Assembly (NCBI RefSeq): GCF_016863255.1
Contig: NZ_BOON01000017.1
Span: 124,001 to 188,000, forward strand
Direction: 5' to 3'
Length of the DNA stretch: 64,000 nucleotides
From: Planosporangium mesophilum
GTDB taxonomy: Bacteria; Actinomycetota; Actinomycetes; Mycobacteriales; Micromonosporaceae
Position 1 is the stretch's first letter. Every line of letters begins with the position of its first letter. The notes beneath the pieces are model-generated. The model was not told where the DNA came from and did no database searches. It saw only the letters and a list, made by a program, of their open reading frames with translations. Made by a program: the position numbers and the translations under genes. Below, piece by piece: positions 29,786-36,895 of the stretch.

Positions 29786-31288
29786 ATGTCGAACTCGTCC
29801 CCCATTGCCCGGGCGAACGCCGCGACCGGCGATGGCCAGGAGCCCGCCGCCACCAACCGTGAGCTCACCGAGGCACAGCGTCGCGCCGTCGCGGAACTGA
29901 TGCGCGTCTCGCCCGTAGCCGACGAACTGGGGCGGCGTTTCGCCGCCGCCGGTCACGAGCTCCACCTCGTCGGCGGTTCGGTACGTGACGCGCTGCTCGG
30001 CCGGCTCGGCGACGATCTCGACTTCGCCACCAGCGCCCACCCGGAGGAGACCCAGCGGCTGCTCGAGGGCTGGGCCGAGGCGATCTGGACGACCGGCATC
30101 GAGTTCGGCACCATCGGTGCGGCCCGGCGGGGTCTGCGGTTGGAGATCACGACGTTCCGGGCCGAGGCGTACGACCGGGTCAGCCGCAACCCGATCGTCC
30201 GGTACGGCACGAACCTCGCCGACGACCTGAAGCGGCGCGACTTCACCGTGAACGCGATGGCCGTCTCCGTGCCAGACCACCGGTTCACCGACCCGCACGG
30301 CGGCCTGGCCGACCTGGCGGCGCACACACTGCGCACTCCCGGTACGCCACAGGAGTCCTTCGCCGACGACCCGCTGCGGATGCTGCGGGCGGCGCGGTTC
30401 GCGTCGCAGTTGCGGTTCACCGTCGCGCCCGAGGTGGTGGCCGCGATGACCGCGATGGCCCCCGACCTGGCGCGGATCACCGCCGAGCGCATCCGCGACG
30501 AGTTCACCAAGCTGCTGACCGGTGCCGATCCGGTCGCCGCGCTACGGCTGCTCGTCGACACCGGCCTGGCCGAGCAGTTTCTGCCGGAGCTGTCCGGACT
30601 GCGGTTGGAGATCGACGAGCACGCGCAGCACAAGGACGTGTACGAGCACACGCTGACCGTCGTTCGCAACGCCATCAACCTGGAGGAGGACGGACCGGAC
30701 TTCGTGCTGCGCATGGCGGCCCTCCTGCACGACGTGGGCAAGCCGGCGACCAAGTCGGTCGGCCTCGACGGGCGGGTCAGCTTCCACCACCACGAGGTGG
30801 TGGGCGCCCGCATGGCCAGGCAGCGGATGAAGGCGCTGCGGTACTCCAAGGACGTGACGACCGCCGTCACCGAGCTGGTCACCCTGCACCTGCGCTTCTA
30901 CGGGTACGGGCGGGGCGAGTGGACCGACTCCGCGGTGCGCCGCTACGTCGCGGACGCCGGTGACCTGCTCCCCCGGCTGCACAAGCTGACCCGCAGCGAC
31001 TGCACGACCCGCAACCGGCGCAAAGCGGCGGCCCTGGCAGCCGACTACGACGCGCTGGAGGAGCGTATCGAGAGGCTGCGGGCCGCCGAGGATCTCGCGA
31101 ACGTACGCCCGGACCTGGACGGAAACGCGATCATGGAGCTGCTCGGGCTCCCGCCGGGTCCGCTGGTCGGTCAGGCCTGGCGCCACCTCAAGGAGCTGAG
31201 GCTGGAGCGGGGCCCGCTCGACCACGACGAGGCCGTGGCCGAGCTGCACCGCTGGGCCGCCGAGCGGGGCGTCACCCCACCCGGCTGA
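29786..31288 (+). CDS. pcnA: CCA tRNA nucleotidyltransferase / poly(A) polymerase family
   Basis: Adds or repairs the tRNA 3' CCA end. 500 residues. The nucleotidyltransferase motif is HLVGGSVRDALLGRLGDDLDFATS (GGxVRD and DxD). NAMAVSVPDHRFTDPHGGLADLAAHTLRTPG and the RMLRAARF motif follow. A C-terminal HD domain has LRMAALLHDVGKPATK and FHHHEVVGARMA, the metal-binding histidine/aspartate set, suggesting added phosphohydrolase activity. The 3' end overlaps the convergent cyclophilin gene by 17 bp. The position next to murJ follows the mycobacterial order, minus the two genes normally between them. Confidence 0.96.
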   Translation: MSNSSPIARANAATGDGQEPAATNRELTEAQRRAVAELMRVSPVADELGRRFAAAGHELHLVGGSVRDALLGRLGDDLDFATSAHPEETQRLLEGWAEAIWTTGIEFGTIGAARRGLRLEITTFRAEAYDRVSRNPIVRYGTNLADDLKRRDFTVNAMAVSVPDHRFTDPHGGLADLAAHTLRTPGTPQESFADDPLRMLRAARFASQLRFTVAPEVVAAMTAMAPDLARITAERIRDEFTKLLTGADPVAALRLLVDTGLAEQFLPELSGLRLEIDEHAQHKDVYEHTLTVVRNAINLEEDGPDFVLRMAALLHDVGKPATKSVGLDGRVSFHHHEVVGARMARQRMKALRYSKDVTTAVTELVTLHLRFYGYGRGEWTDSAVRRYVADAGDLLPRLHKLTRSDCTTRNRRKAAALAADYDALEERIERLRAAEDLANVRPDLDGNAIMELLGLPPGPLVGQAWRHLKELRLERGPLDHDEAVAELHRWAAERGVTPPG

Positions 31289-32093
31289 TCGTCACCTCCA
31301 CCTTCGGGCGGCCGTCGCCGGGTCCGTTGGAGTCGTCGGTGCCGGCCTCCGCGATCTTCTCCAGGACGTCCAGCCCCGCGGTGATGCGGCCGAAGACGCT
31401 GTAGCTCGGGTCGATCGCACTGTCGCGGTACACCAGGAAGAACTGGCTGCCGTTGGTACCCGGCCCGGAGTTCGCCATCGCGACGGCGCCGCGGGGGTAC
31501 GCGGGGTTGCTCCTGGTGGGCAGGTTCTCGTCGCCGTACCGGTAGCCGGGGCCGCCCTGGCCGGTGCCGGTCGGATCGCCGCACTGCAGCACGTACAGGG
31601 CGTCGGTGGTGAGCCGGTGGCACTGGGTGCCGGTGAAGTACCCGCCCCGGGCCAGGGTCAGGAACGAGTTGACGGTGCAGGGAGCCGCGTCGGCGGCCAG
31701 GTCGATCTCGATCACGCCCTGGCCGGTGGTCAGCTTGACGTGCGGCCGGCCGGACACCGTCGGACGCGGGTTGGGCGTGGCGACCTGGCGCTGGCCGGAG
31801 TCGGTCGTGGCCTGGTACTGGCAGCGCGGACCCGTACCGCCGGACCCGCTGGCGACGGGGCTCTTCTTCGTGCCGCTCCCCGATCCGTCGTCGAGCCCGT
31901 CGTCGAGCCCGGGCGTCCCGGCGCTCGGATCGGCGCTCGTCTCGGCGCTCGGAGTGGGTGTGACCATCGCGGTGTCACCGGCGCGGTGGCGGGTCAGCGC
32001 GAGGGCCGCACCACCCCCGGCGACCAGGACCAGGGCCGTGACGAGGGCGACCAGCCCCCAGCGGCTGGAGCGGGGCGAAGCTTTACGTGGCAT
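31272..32093 (-). CDS. Membrane-anchored cyclophilin-type peptidyl-prolyl isomerase
   Basis: A 273-residue protein with an N-terminal basic stretch and one membrane helix (WGLVALVTALVLVAGGGAALALT) and an outward Thr/Pro/Ser/Asp linker to residue 100. A cyclophilin domain follows. Conserved elements are the catalytic Arg in CHRLTT, CGDPTGTGQGGPGY, and the AVAMANSGPGTNGSQFFLVY core. A YGDENLPTRSNPAYPRG stretch matches bacterial cyclophilin B. It probably folds secreted proteins at the outer face of the membrane. It is convergent with pcnA. Confidence 0.93.
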   Translation of the reverse strand: MPRKASPRSSRWGLVALVTALVLVAGGGAALALTRHRAGDTAMVTPTPSAETSADPSAGTPGLDDGLDDGSGSGTKKSPVASGSGGTGPRCQYQATTDSGQRQVATPNPRPTVSGRPHVKLTTGQGVIEIDLAADAAPCTVNSFLTLARGGYFTGTQCHRLTTDALYVLQCGDPTGTGQGGPGYRYGDENLPTRSNPAYPRGAVAMANSGPGTNGSQFFLVYRDSAIDPSYSVFGRITAGLDVLEKIAEAGTDDSNGPGDGRPKVEVTISRVG

Positions 32094-32247
32094 GTGGAGG
32101 AAGCATAGTCAAATCGGATATGTCGGGCTTGCGGAAAGCCGTGGCGGCGGGTCGTCGTGCGGAAGCCGTGGTGCGCGGGCCGCACGGGAAGCCGCAGCGC
32201 GGGCCCCACGGGAAGCCGCAGCGCGGGCCGCACGGAAAGCCGCGCGC
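32094..32247. repeat. Spacer with 24-bp tandem repeat
   Basis: Three near-identical 24-bp units (32173-32196, 32197-32220, 32221-32244) of the form GCGCGGGCCGCACGGGAAGC plus CGCA, between the MFS gene stop and the cyclophilin start. Two degenerate copies precede them (around 32130 and 32160). It is not in any supported coding frame. Confidence 0.85.
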
Positions 32248-33633
32248 TCAGACGCCGCGCCCCACCCCGCCACGAACCTGCCGCGCGCCGACGATGTCGT
32301 CGCCGACCCGCCGCGCCCAGCGCCCGGCCGTCACCGTGTACCAGGCGGCGACCACCGCGTACCCGATCCCGACGACCAGCAGCACGCCCGCCGAGTGCCC
32401 GTCCGGCGGGAGCACCAGCGCGGCGACGAACAGGCCGACCACGAAGCACAGGTTGAACAGGGTGTCGTTGACGCTGAAGACCCGGCCCCGGTAGGCGTCC
32501 TCGCACTCGTGCTGCAGGGCCGTGTCGACCACGATCTTGATGCCCTGGGTGGCGATGTTGACGAACACCACCGCGATCACGAGCAGGCCCGGCCTGAACG
32601 GCAGGCCGAAGGCGACCACCACGACGGCGGTGGCCATGAGCAGCGCGGCGACCCAGCGCCACCCGCCGAAGCGCCGGGTGACCGGAGGGGTGAGGAAGGC
32701 CGCGATGAGCACACCGGCCCCGCCTGCGACGAACACCATGCCGAGCCCGCTGATCGACCCGTTCAGGTCCCTGGACGGGTGGAAGTACTGGCGGTACAGC
32801 AGGAGCACCGCCAGCGCGAGCACCCCGTACAGCGCCCGGAAGGCCGACTGCGCCAGTACCGCGTACGCGGCGCCCCGCCGGCTGGCGAGGTGCCGTACTC
32901 CGCGCACCATGCCGTGGGCGACGGTGACCAGAGCGGCGGCGAGTGCGTCGCGGCGGCGCTCCCCCGCCTCCGGCCCCAACTCGTCCGGCCGGAACGACCA
33001 TCGCGCGAGTAATGCCGAGGCCAGGTAGCCGACCGGCGCGAGCGCCGCCAGCAGCGCGTACCCGTGCAGGGTCGCCGAGAGCGCGGTCTTCACCAGGATC
33101 ACGGCGGTGCCGAGCCCGAGCGAGAAGCAGATCGAGCCGAGCGTGCCGCTCAGCGCGTTCGCGGTGACCAGGCGCCGGTCCTCCACCACGTGCGGGATGG
33201 CCGCGGACAGCCCGGCCAGGAAGAACCGGTTCAGACCGATGACGAGCAGGGCCAGCCCGACGAAGGCGGCGGCATGCTCCGTCCCGTACCAGATGAAGGC
33301 GACCGTGGGCAGTACGAGCAGCGCGCGCAGCGCGTTGGCCATGACGATGATCGAGCGCCGGCTCCAGCGGTCGAGGAAGACCCCGACGTACGGGCCGATC
33401 AACGAGTACGGCAGCAGCAGCACCGCGAACCCGATCGCGATCTCCAGCGGGTCGGTGCGCTTCTCCGGGTTGAACAGGACGCTCCCGGCGAGGCCGGCCT
33501 GAAACCAACCGTCAGAGATCTGGCTGACCAGTCGGACGCCCAGGAGGCGGCGGAATCCGCGCGCGGCGAGCACGGCACGTAGGTTGCGGGCGTTCTTCTG
33601 GGTGTCCAGCAGGGGGCTGGCGGTCGCTGGCAC
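32248..33633 (-). CDS. MFS transporter
   Basis: A 461-residue polytopic membrane protein with about 12 hydrophobic segments. The MFS signature between helices 2 and 3 is visible as VGVFLDRWSRRSIIVMANALRALL (GxxxDRxxRR type), and a second copy of the fold begins at RDLNGSISGLGMVFVAGGAGVLI. The substrate cannot be told. The start is a GTG, 80 bp from the divergently read ogt. A long cytoplasmic middle loop (RPDELGPEAGERRRDALAAAL) separates the two halves. No regulator lies next to it, so an efflux role is only one possibility. Confidence 0.9.
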   Translation of the reverse strand: MPATASPLLDTQKNARNLRAVLAARGFRRLLGVRLVSQISDGWFQAGLAGSVLFNPEKRTDPLEIAIGFAVLLLPYSLIGPYVGVFLDRWSRRSIIVMANALRALLVLPTVAFIWYGTEHAAAFVGLALLVIGLNRFFLAGLSAAIPHVVEDRRLVTANALSGTLGSICFSLGLGTAVILVKTALSATLHGYALLAALAPVGYLASALLARWSFRPDELGPEAGERRRDALAAALVTVAHGMVRGVRHLASRRGAAYAVLAQSAFRALYGVLALAVLLLYRQYFHPSRDLNGSISGLGMVFVAGGAGVLIAAFLTPPVTRRFGGWRWVAALLMATAVVVVAFGLPFRPGLLVIAVVFVNIATQGIKIVVDTALQHECEDAYRGRVFSVNDTLFNLCFVVGLFVAALVLPPDGHSAGVLLVVGIGYAVVAAWYTVTAGRWARRVGDDIVGARQVRGGVGRGV

Positions 33634-33712
33634 CCCTCGAGCCTACGTGGCGGCGCGCCTGGACCGGGTGCTGCGAACACCGCCGGGGAGCGAGCGCGTG
33701 CACACTGGGCAG

Positions 33713-34204
33713 ATGCGCTGGATCGTGCTGTCGACCCCGGTGGGCGACCTGTCGGTCGCCTCCGCTCGTGAGGCCATCTGCCGGGTCGAGTTCGGGCGCG
33801 TCGACGCCCGGCCGGGAAGGGCTGAGGGGGTCGACGACGCCGTGCTGGCGGCGGCGACAGCCCAGTTGGAGGAGTACTTCGCCGGCCGCCGGACGGCGTT
33901 CGAGCTTCCGCTGGCCGAGGTCGGAGGCTCGGAGTTCGAGCGGGCGGTCCGGGCCGAGCTGTCGCGGATCCCCTACGGCGAGATGCGCACGTACGGCCAG
34001 GTCGCCACCGCGGTCGGCGATCCGGGCGCGGCGCGGGCGGTGGGGACCGCGTGCAACCGCAATCCCCTACCCGTACTCGTGCCCTGTCACCGGGTGGTGG
34101 GCGCCGGCGGGAAGCTCGTCGGCTTCGGCGGCGGCCTGCCGCGCAAGCGGGTCCTGCTGGAGTTGGAGGCGCGGGTACGGGTGGAGCGCGACTTCGCCCC
34201 GTAG
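33713..34204 (+). CDS. ogt: Methylated-DNA--protein-cysteine methyltransferase
   Basis: Suicide repair enzyme removing O6-alkyl groups from guanine. 163 residues from ATG 33713 (RWIVLSTPVGDLSVA). A longer frame back to 33584 has no homology-like sequence. The acceptor is Cys125 in LVPCHRVVG. The helix-turn-helix region has IPYGEMRTYGQVATAVGDPGAARAVGTACNRNPLPVL. It is divergent from the MFS gene and converges on ino1, with a strong hairpin in between. Confidence 0.96.
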   Translation: MRWIVLSTPVGDLSVASAREAICRVEFGRVDARPGRAEGVDDAVLAAATAQLEEYFAGRRTAFELPLAEVGGSEFERAVRAELSRIPYGEMRTYGQVATAVGDPGAARAVGTACNRNPLPVLVPCHRVVGAGGKLVGFGGGLPRKRVLLELEARVRVERDFAP

Positions 34205-34227
34205 CGCACTTCCCCGGTGCACAAACG

Positions 34228-34262
34228 CCGGACGGCGGCGGGATCACCCCGCCGCCGTCCGG
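34228..34262. terminator. Strong hairpin between convergent ogt and ino1
   Basis: A 15-bp perfect stem (CCGGACGGCGGCGGG, 34228-34242, and its complement 34248-34262) with a 5-nt loop. The A-run lies after it on the plus strand, so no U-tract follows in the ogt direction. On the minus strand TTTTTT comes before the stem and only CGTTTGTG after it. It is probably a shared terminator or transcript stabiliser. Confidence 0.6.
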
Positions 34263-34273
34263 AAAAAACGTAC

Positions 34274-34287
34274 GTTTCCCGTGAAAC
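34274..34287. other. Candidate degenerate parS
   Basis: GTTTCCCGTGAAAC differs from parS at a single base (A to C at 34279). It is non-coding, between the hairpin and the ino1 stop, about 17 kb from the parAB sites. ParB binding is an inference. Confidence 0.45.
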
Positions 34288-34293
34288 GTTCCG

Positions 34294-35373
34294 TCAGCGA
34301 TCGACCTCGCCGCGGATGAACTTCTCCACGGCCTCGTGCGCGTCGTGGTCGTTGTACTGCACCGGCGGCGACTTCATGAAGTAGCTGGAGGCGCTCAGGA
34401 TCGGGCCGCCGATACCCCGGTCCTTGGCGATCTTCGCGGCGCGCACCGCGTCGATGATGACGCCGGCCGAGTTGGGCGAGTCCCACACCTCGAGCTTGAG
34501 TTCGGCGTTGAGCGGCGTGTCGCCGAACGACCTGCCCTCCAGGCGGATGTAGGCCCACTTGCGGTCGTCGAGCCACGGCACGTGGTCGGAAGGTCCGATG
34601 TGGACGGAGGCCTTCTCCATCTCGTGCGGGATCTGCGAGGTCACCGACTGGGTCTTCGAGATCTTCTTCGACACCAGGCGGTTGCGCTCGAGCATGTTCA
34701 TGAAGTCCATGTTCCCGCCGAAGTTGAGCTGGTACGTGCGCAGCAGCTCGACGCCGCGGTCCTCGAACAGCTTCGCCAGCGCCCGGTGCACGATCGTCGC
34801 GCCCACCTGGCTCTTGATGTCGTCACCGACGATCGGCAGCCCCGCGTCCTCGAACTTCTTGGCCCACACCGGGTCCGACGCGATGAAGACCGGCAGCGCG
34901 TTGACGAACGCGCACCCGGCGTCGATGGCAGCCTGGGCGTAGAACTTGTCCGCCTGGTCCGAACCGACCGGCAGGTAGCTGACGACGACGTCGACCCGGG
35001 CCTCGCGAAGCGCGGCGGCCACGTCGACGGGGGCGTCGTCGGACTCCTCGATCATCTCTCGGTAGTACTGGCCCATGCCGTCGTAGGTCGGTCCACGCTG
35101 GACCGTCACGCCGGTGGGTGGCACGTCGCAGAGCTTGATGGTGTTGTTCTCGCTGGCGACGATCGCCTCGGCCAGGTCGCGCCCGACCTTCTTGGCGTCG
35201 ACGTCGAACGCGGCCACAAACTCGACATCGGAGACGTGGTAGTCCCCGAAGGTGACATGCATCAGACCCGGGACGCGATCTCCGGGATCGGCGTTGCGGT
35301 AGTACTCCACGCCCTGGACCAGGGACGAGGCGCAGTTACCGACACCGACGATGGCAACGCGGACGGAGCCCAT
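34294..35373 (-). CDS. ino1: myo-Inositol-3-phosphate synthase
   Basis: Converts glucose 6-phosphate to inositol 3-phosphate using NAD. In actinobacteria this feeds phosphatidylinositol, PIMs and mycothiol. It has 359 residues, the short bacterial form. The Rossmann motif is [20 protein letters not shown]. The core [12 protein letters not shown]-type motif reads [18 protein letters not shown], followed by [30 protein letters not shown] and [23 protein letters not shown], all typical. PadR lies 24 bp upstream on the same strand and probably shares its promoter and operator. Confidence 0.97.
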   Translation of the reverse strand: MGSVRVAIVGVGNCASSLVQGVEYYRNADPGDRVPGLMHVTFGDYHVSDVEFVAAFDVDAKKVGRDLAEAIVASENNTIKLCDVPPTGVTVQRGPTYDGMGQYYREMIEESDDAPVDVAAALREARVDVVVSYLPVGSDQADKFYAQAAIDAGCAFVNALPVFIASDPVWAKKFEDAGLPIVGDDIKSQVGATIVHRALAKLFEDRGVELLRTYQLNFGGNMDFMNMLERNRLVSKKISKTQSVTSQIPHEMEKASVHIGPSDHVPWLDDRKWAYIRLEGRSFGDTPLNAELKLEVWDSPNSAGVIIDAVRAAKIAKDRGIGGPILSASSYFMKSPPVQYNDHDAHEAVEKFIRGEVDR

Positions 35374-35397
35374 CGCGAGTGCCTCCTCACTTCTGGC

Positions 35398-35991
35398 TTA
35401 TCGCTCCGGCGGGTCCGGAGGCGGGTTGGAAGGGATAGTTACCTGGGGGGGTCGACCGGAGCGCTCGTGCGCGATGAGCTCCTCCAACCAGCGGACCTCG
35501 CGCTCACAGGCGTCCAGACCGTGGCGTTGCAGCTCGAGCGTGTAGGCGTCGAGTCGTTCGGCCGCGCGCGAGAGCACGTCTCGCATACCTTCGCGGCGCT
35601 CTTCGACCCGGCGACGGCGTCCCTCGAGGATGCGTAGCCGGGTCGCGGAATCGGTACGGGCGAAGAACGCGAAGTGCACGCCGAACCCCGGGTCGTCGAA
35701 GGTCTCGGGACCCGAGCTGCCGAGCAGTTCCTGGAAACGTTCCTTGCCCTCTGCCGTGATCTTGTAGACCACCCGGCTCCGCCGGTTGGTCAACAGTGGT
35801 GCGTCGGCGGCGGGCGCCACCGACTCCTCGGTGATGCAGCCGGCGGCCTGCAGCCGACGCAGCGTCGGATACAGCGATCCGTAGCTGATGGCTGCCCGGA
35901 ACGCGCCGAGCTTCGTGGTGAGCTGCTTGCGCAGCTCGTATCCGTGCATGGGCGACTCGTGCAGGAGTCCGAGAATGGCGAACTCGAGCAC
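35398..35991 (-). CDS. PadR-family transcriptional regulator
   Basis: 197 residues. The N-terminal winged helix starts EFAILGLLHESPMHGYELRKQL and continues ISYGSLYPTLRRLQAAGCITEE, then a wing with SRVVYKITAEGKERF. The C-terminal coiled region (RILEGRRRRVEERREGMRDVLSRAAERLDAYTLELQRHGLD) is the Vir_act_alpha_C dimerisation domain. It is followed by ino1 with only 24 bp between stop and start, the same pairing as Rv0047c-Rv0046c. A perfect inverted repeat lies 42 bp upstream of its start, so autoregulation together with control of ino1 is likely. The effector is unknown. Confidence 0.94.
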   Translation of the reverse strand: MLEFAILGLLHESPMHGYELRKQLTTKLGAFRAAISYGSLYPTLRRLQAAGCITEESVAPAADAPLLTNRRSRVVYKITAEGKERFQELLGSSGPETFDDPGFGVHFAFFARTDSATRLRILEGRRRRVEERREGMRDVLSRAAERLDAYTLELQRHGLDACEREVRWLEELIAHERSGRPPQVTIPSNPPPDPPER

Positions 35992-36032
35992 CGTCGCCTC
36001 CCTTCACCACCTGTCCCCCGTGACATCTGCCC

Positions 36033-36053
36033 GATGTATCGGGTCGATACATC
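36033..36053. promoter_or_regulatory. Likely PadR operator
   Basis: A perfect 9-3-9 inverted repeat GATGTATCG-GGT-CGATACATC, 42 bp upstream of padR and 126 bp upstream of the divergent DUF5318 gene. ATGT/ACAT half-sites are typical of PadR proteins. It could repress padR-ino1, the divergent gene, or both. Confidence 0.75.
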
Positions 36054-36178
36054 GCACGTTAGGCGCAGCGGTCCGGGCACGCAACTCGAAGCGGTGAAAT
36101 AGGCGTGTCGGGTCGCTCACTGATCACTATGGGTGACCGTTGTCGCCGTGTTGCGCATGACCGCGTACCCTCGGGCGC

Positions 36179-36661
36179 ATGCGTACGCAGCGCCAGGTCG
36201 TCGACTACTCGCTTCGGCGGCGGTCAGTGCTGCGCGAGGTGTACTCCGGGCGGGTCGGTACCCATGAGGTGTGCGACGCCTCGCCCTACCTCAAAAGCGC
36301 AGCCAAGTTCCACGGCGAGCCGACCGAGGACCACTGTCCCGTCTGCCGTCGCGAGAACCTCACGCACGTCCACTACATCTACGGCGACGAGCTCAAGCAG
36401 GCCGCCGGACAGGCCCGCCGCAAGGCGGAACTGCCGGTCCTGGCGATGACGTTCCGTGAGTTCCAGGTGTACGTCGTCGAGGTGTGTCGTGGCTGCGGCT
36501 GGAACCACCTCGTCGAGCAGTACCTGCTCGGCCGGGACGGGATCGAGCAGTCGACCGGGACGGCCGACGCGGTGGGCGCGAACGCGCCGGCCGGTTCGAC
36601 CGGCGCCGGCCGCACGCCGACCCGTGCCCGTACCCGGCTGCGACCCGGGAGCGGCGAGTGA
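36179..36661 (+). CDS. DUF5318-family protein with a CxxC pair
   Basis: A 160-residue small protein matching the actinobacterial family found upstream of ponA1 (Rv0049 in M. tuberculosis). The start MRTQRQVVDYSLRRRSVLREVYSGR is conserved. Two CxxC pairs (DHCPVCRREN and EVCRGCGWNHL) 48 residues apart suggest a zinc ribbon. The last 40 residues are Ala/Gly/Thr/Arg-rich and disordered. It precedes the class A PBP gene by 234 bp and is read the same way. The function is unknown. Confidence 0.88.
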   Translation: MRTQRQVVDYSLRRRSVLREVYSGRVGTHEVCDASPYLKSAAKFHGEPTEDHCPVCRRENLTHVHYIYGDELKQAAGQARRKAELPVLAMTFREFQVYVVEVCRGCGWNHLVEQYLLGRDGIEQSTGTADAVGANAPAGSTGAGRTPTRARTRLRPGSGE

Positions 36662-36895
36662 GGAGAGCTCGCCATACCGACCGTCGGTCCTCGTGGCCGG
36701 GTCGGAGCGAGACCTTTGGATCACGTCCGATAAATCGGAACTTATCTATTAACGGCCCTTTCGGTGGCGGCACCGCCCGTGACGTGCGCGGAACCCGGTA
36801 CGTACGGACGTGTGTCGCTTCGCCGGTAGGTGGCAGGGCTCACGGATCCTGATGATGGCAGTGGTGTCAGCATCACAACCGGCAAGGTGGGACGC

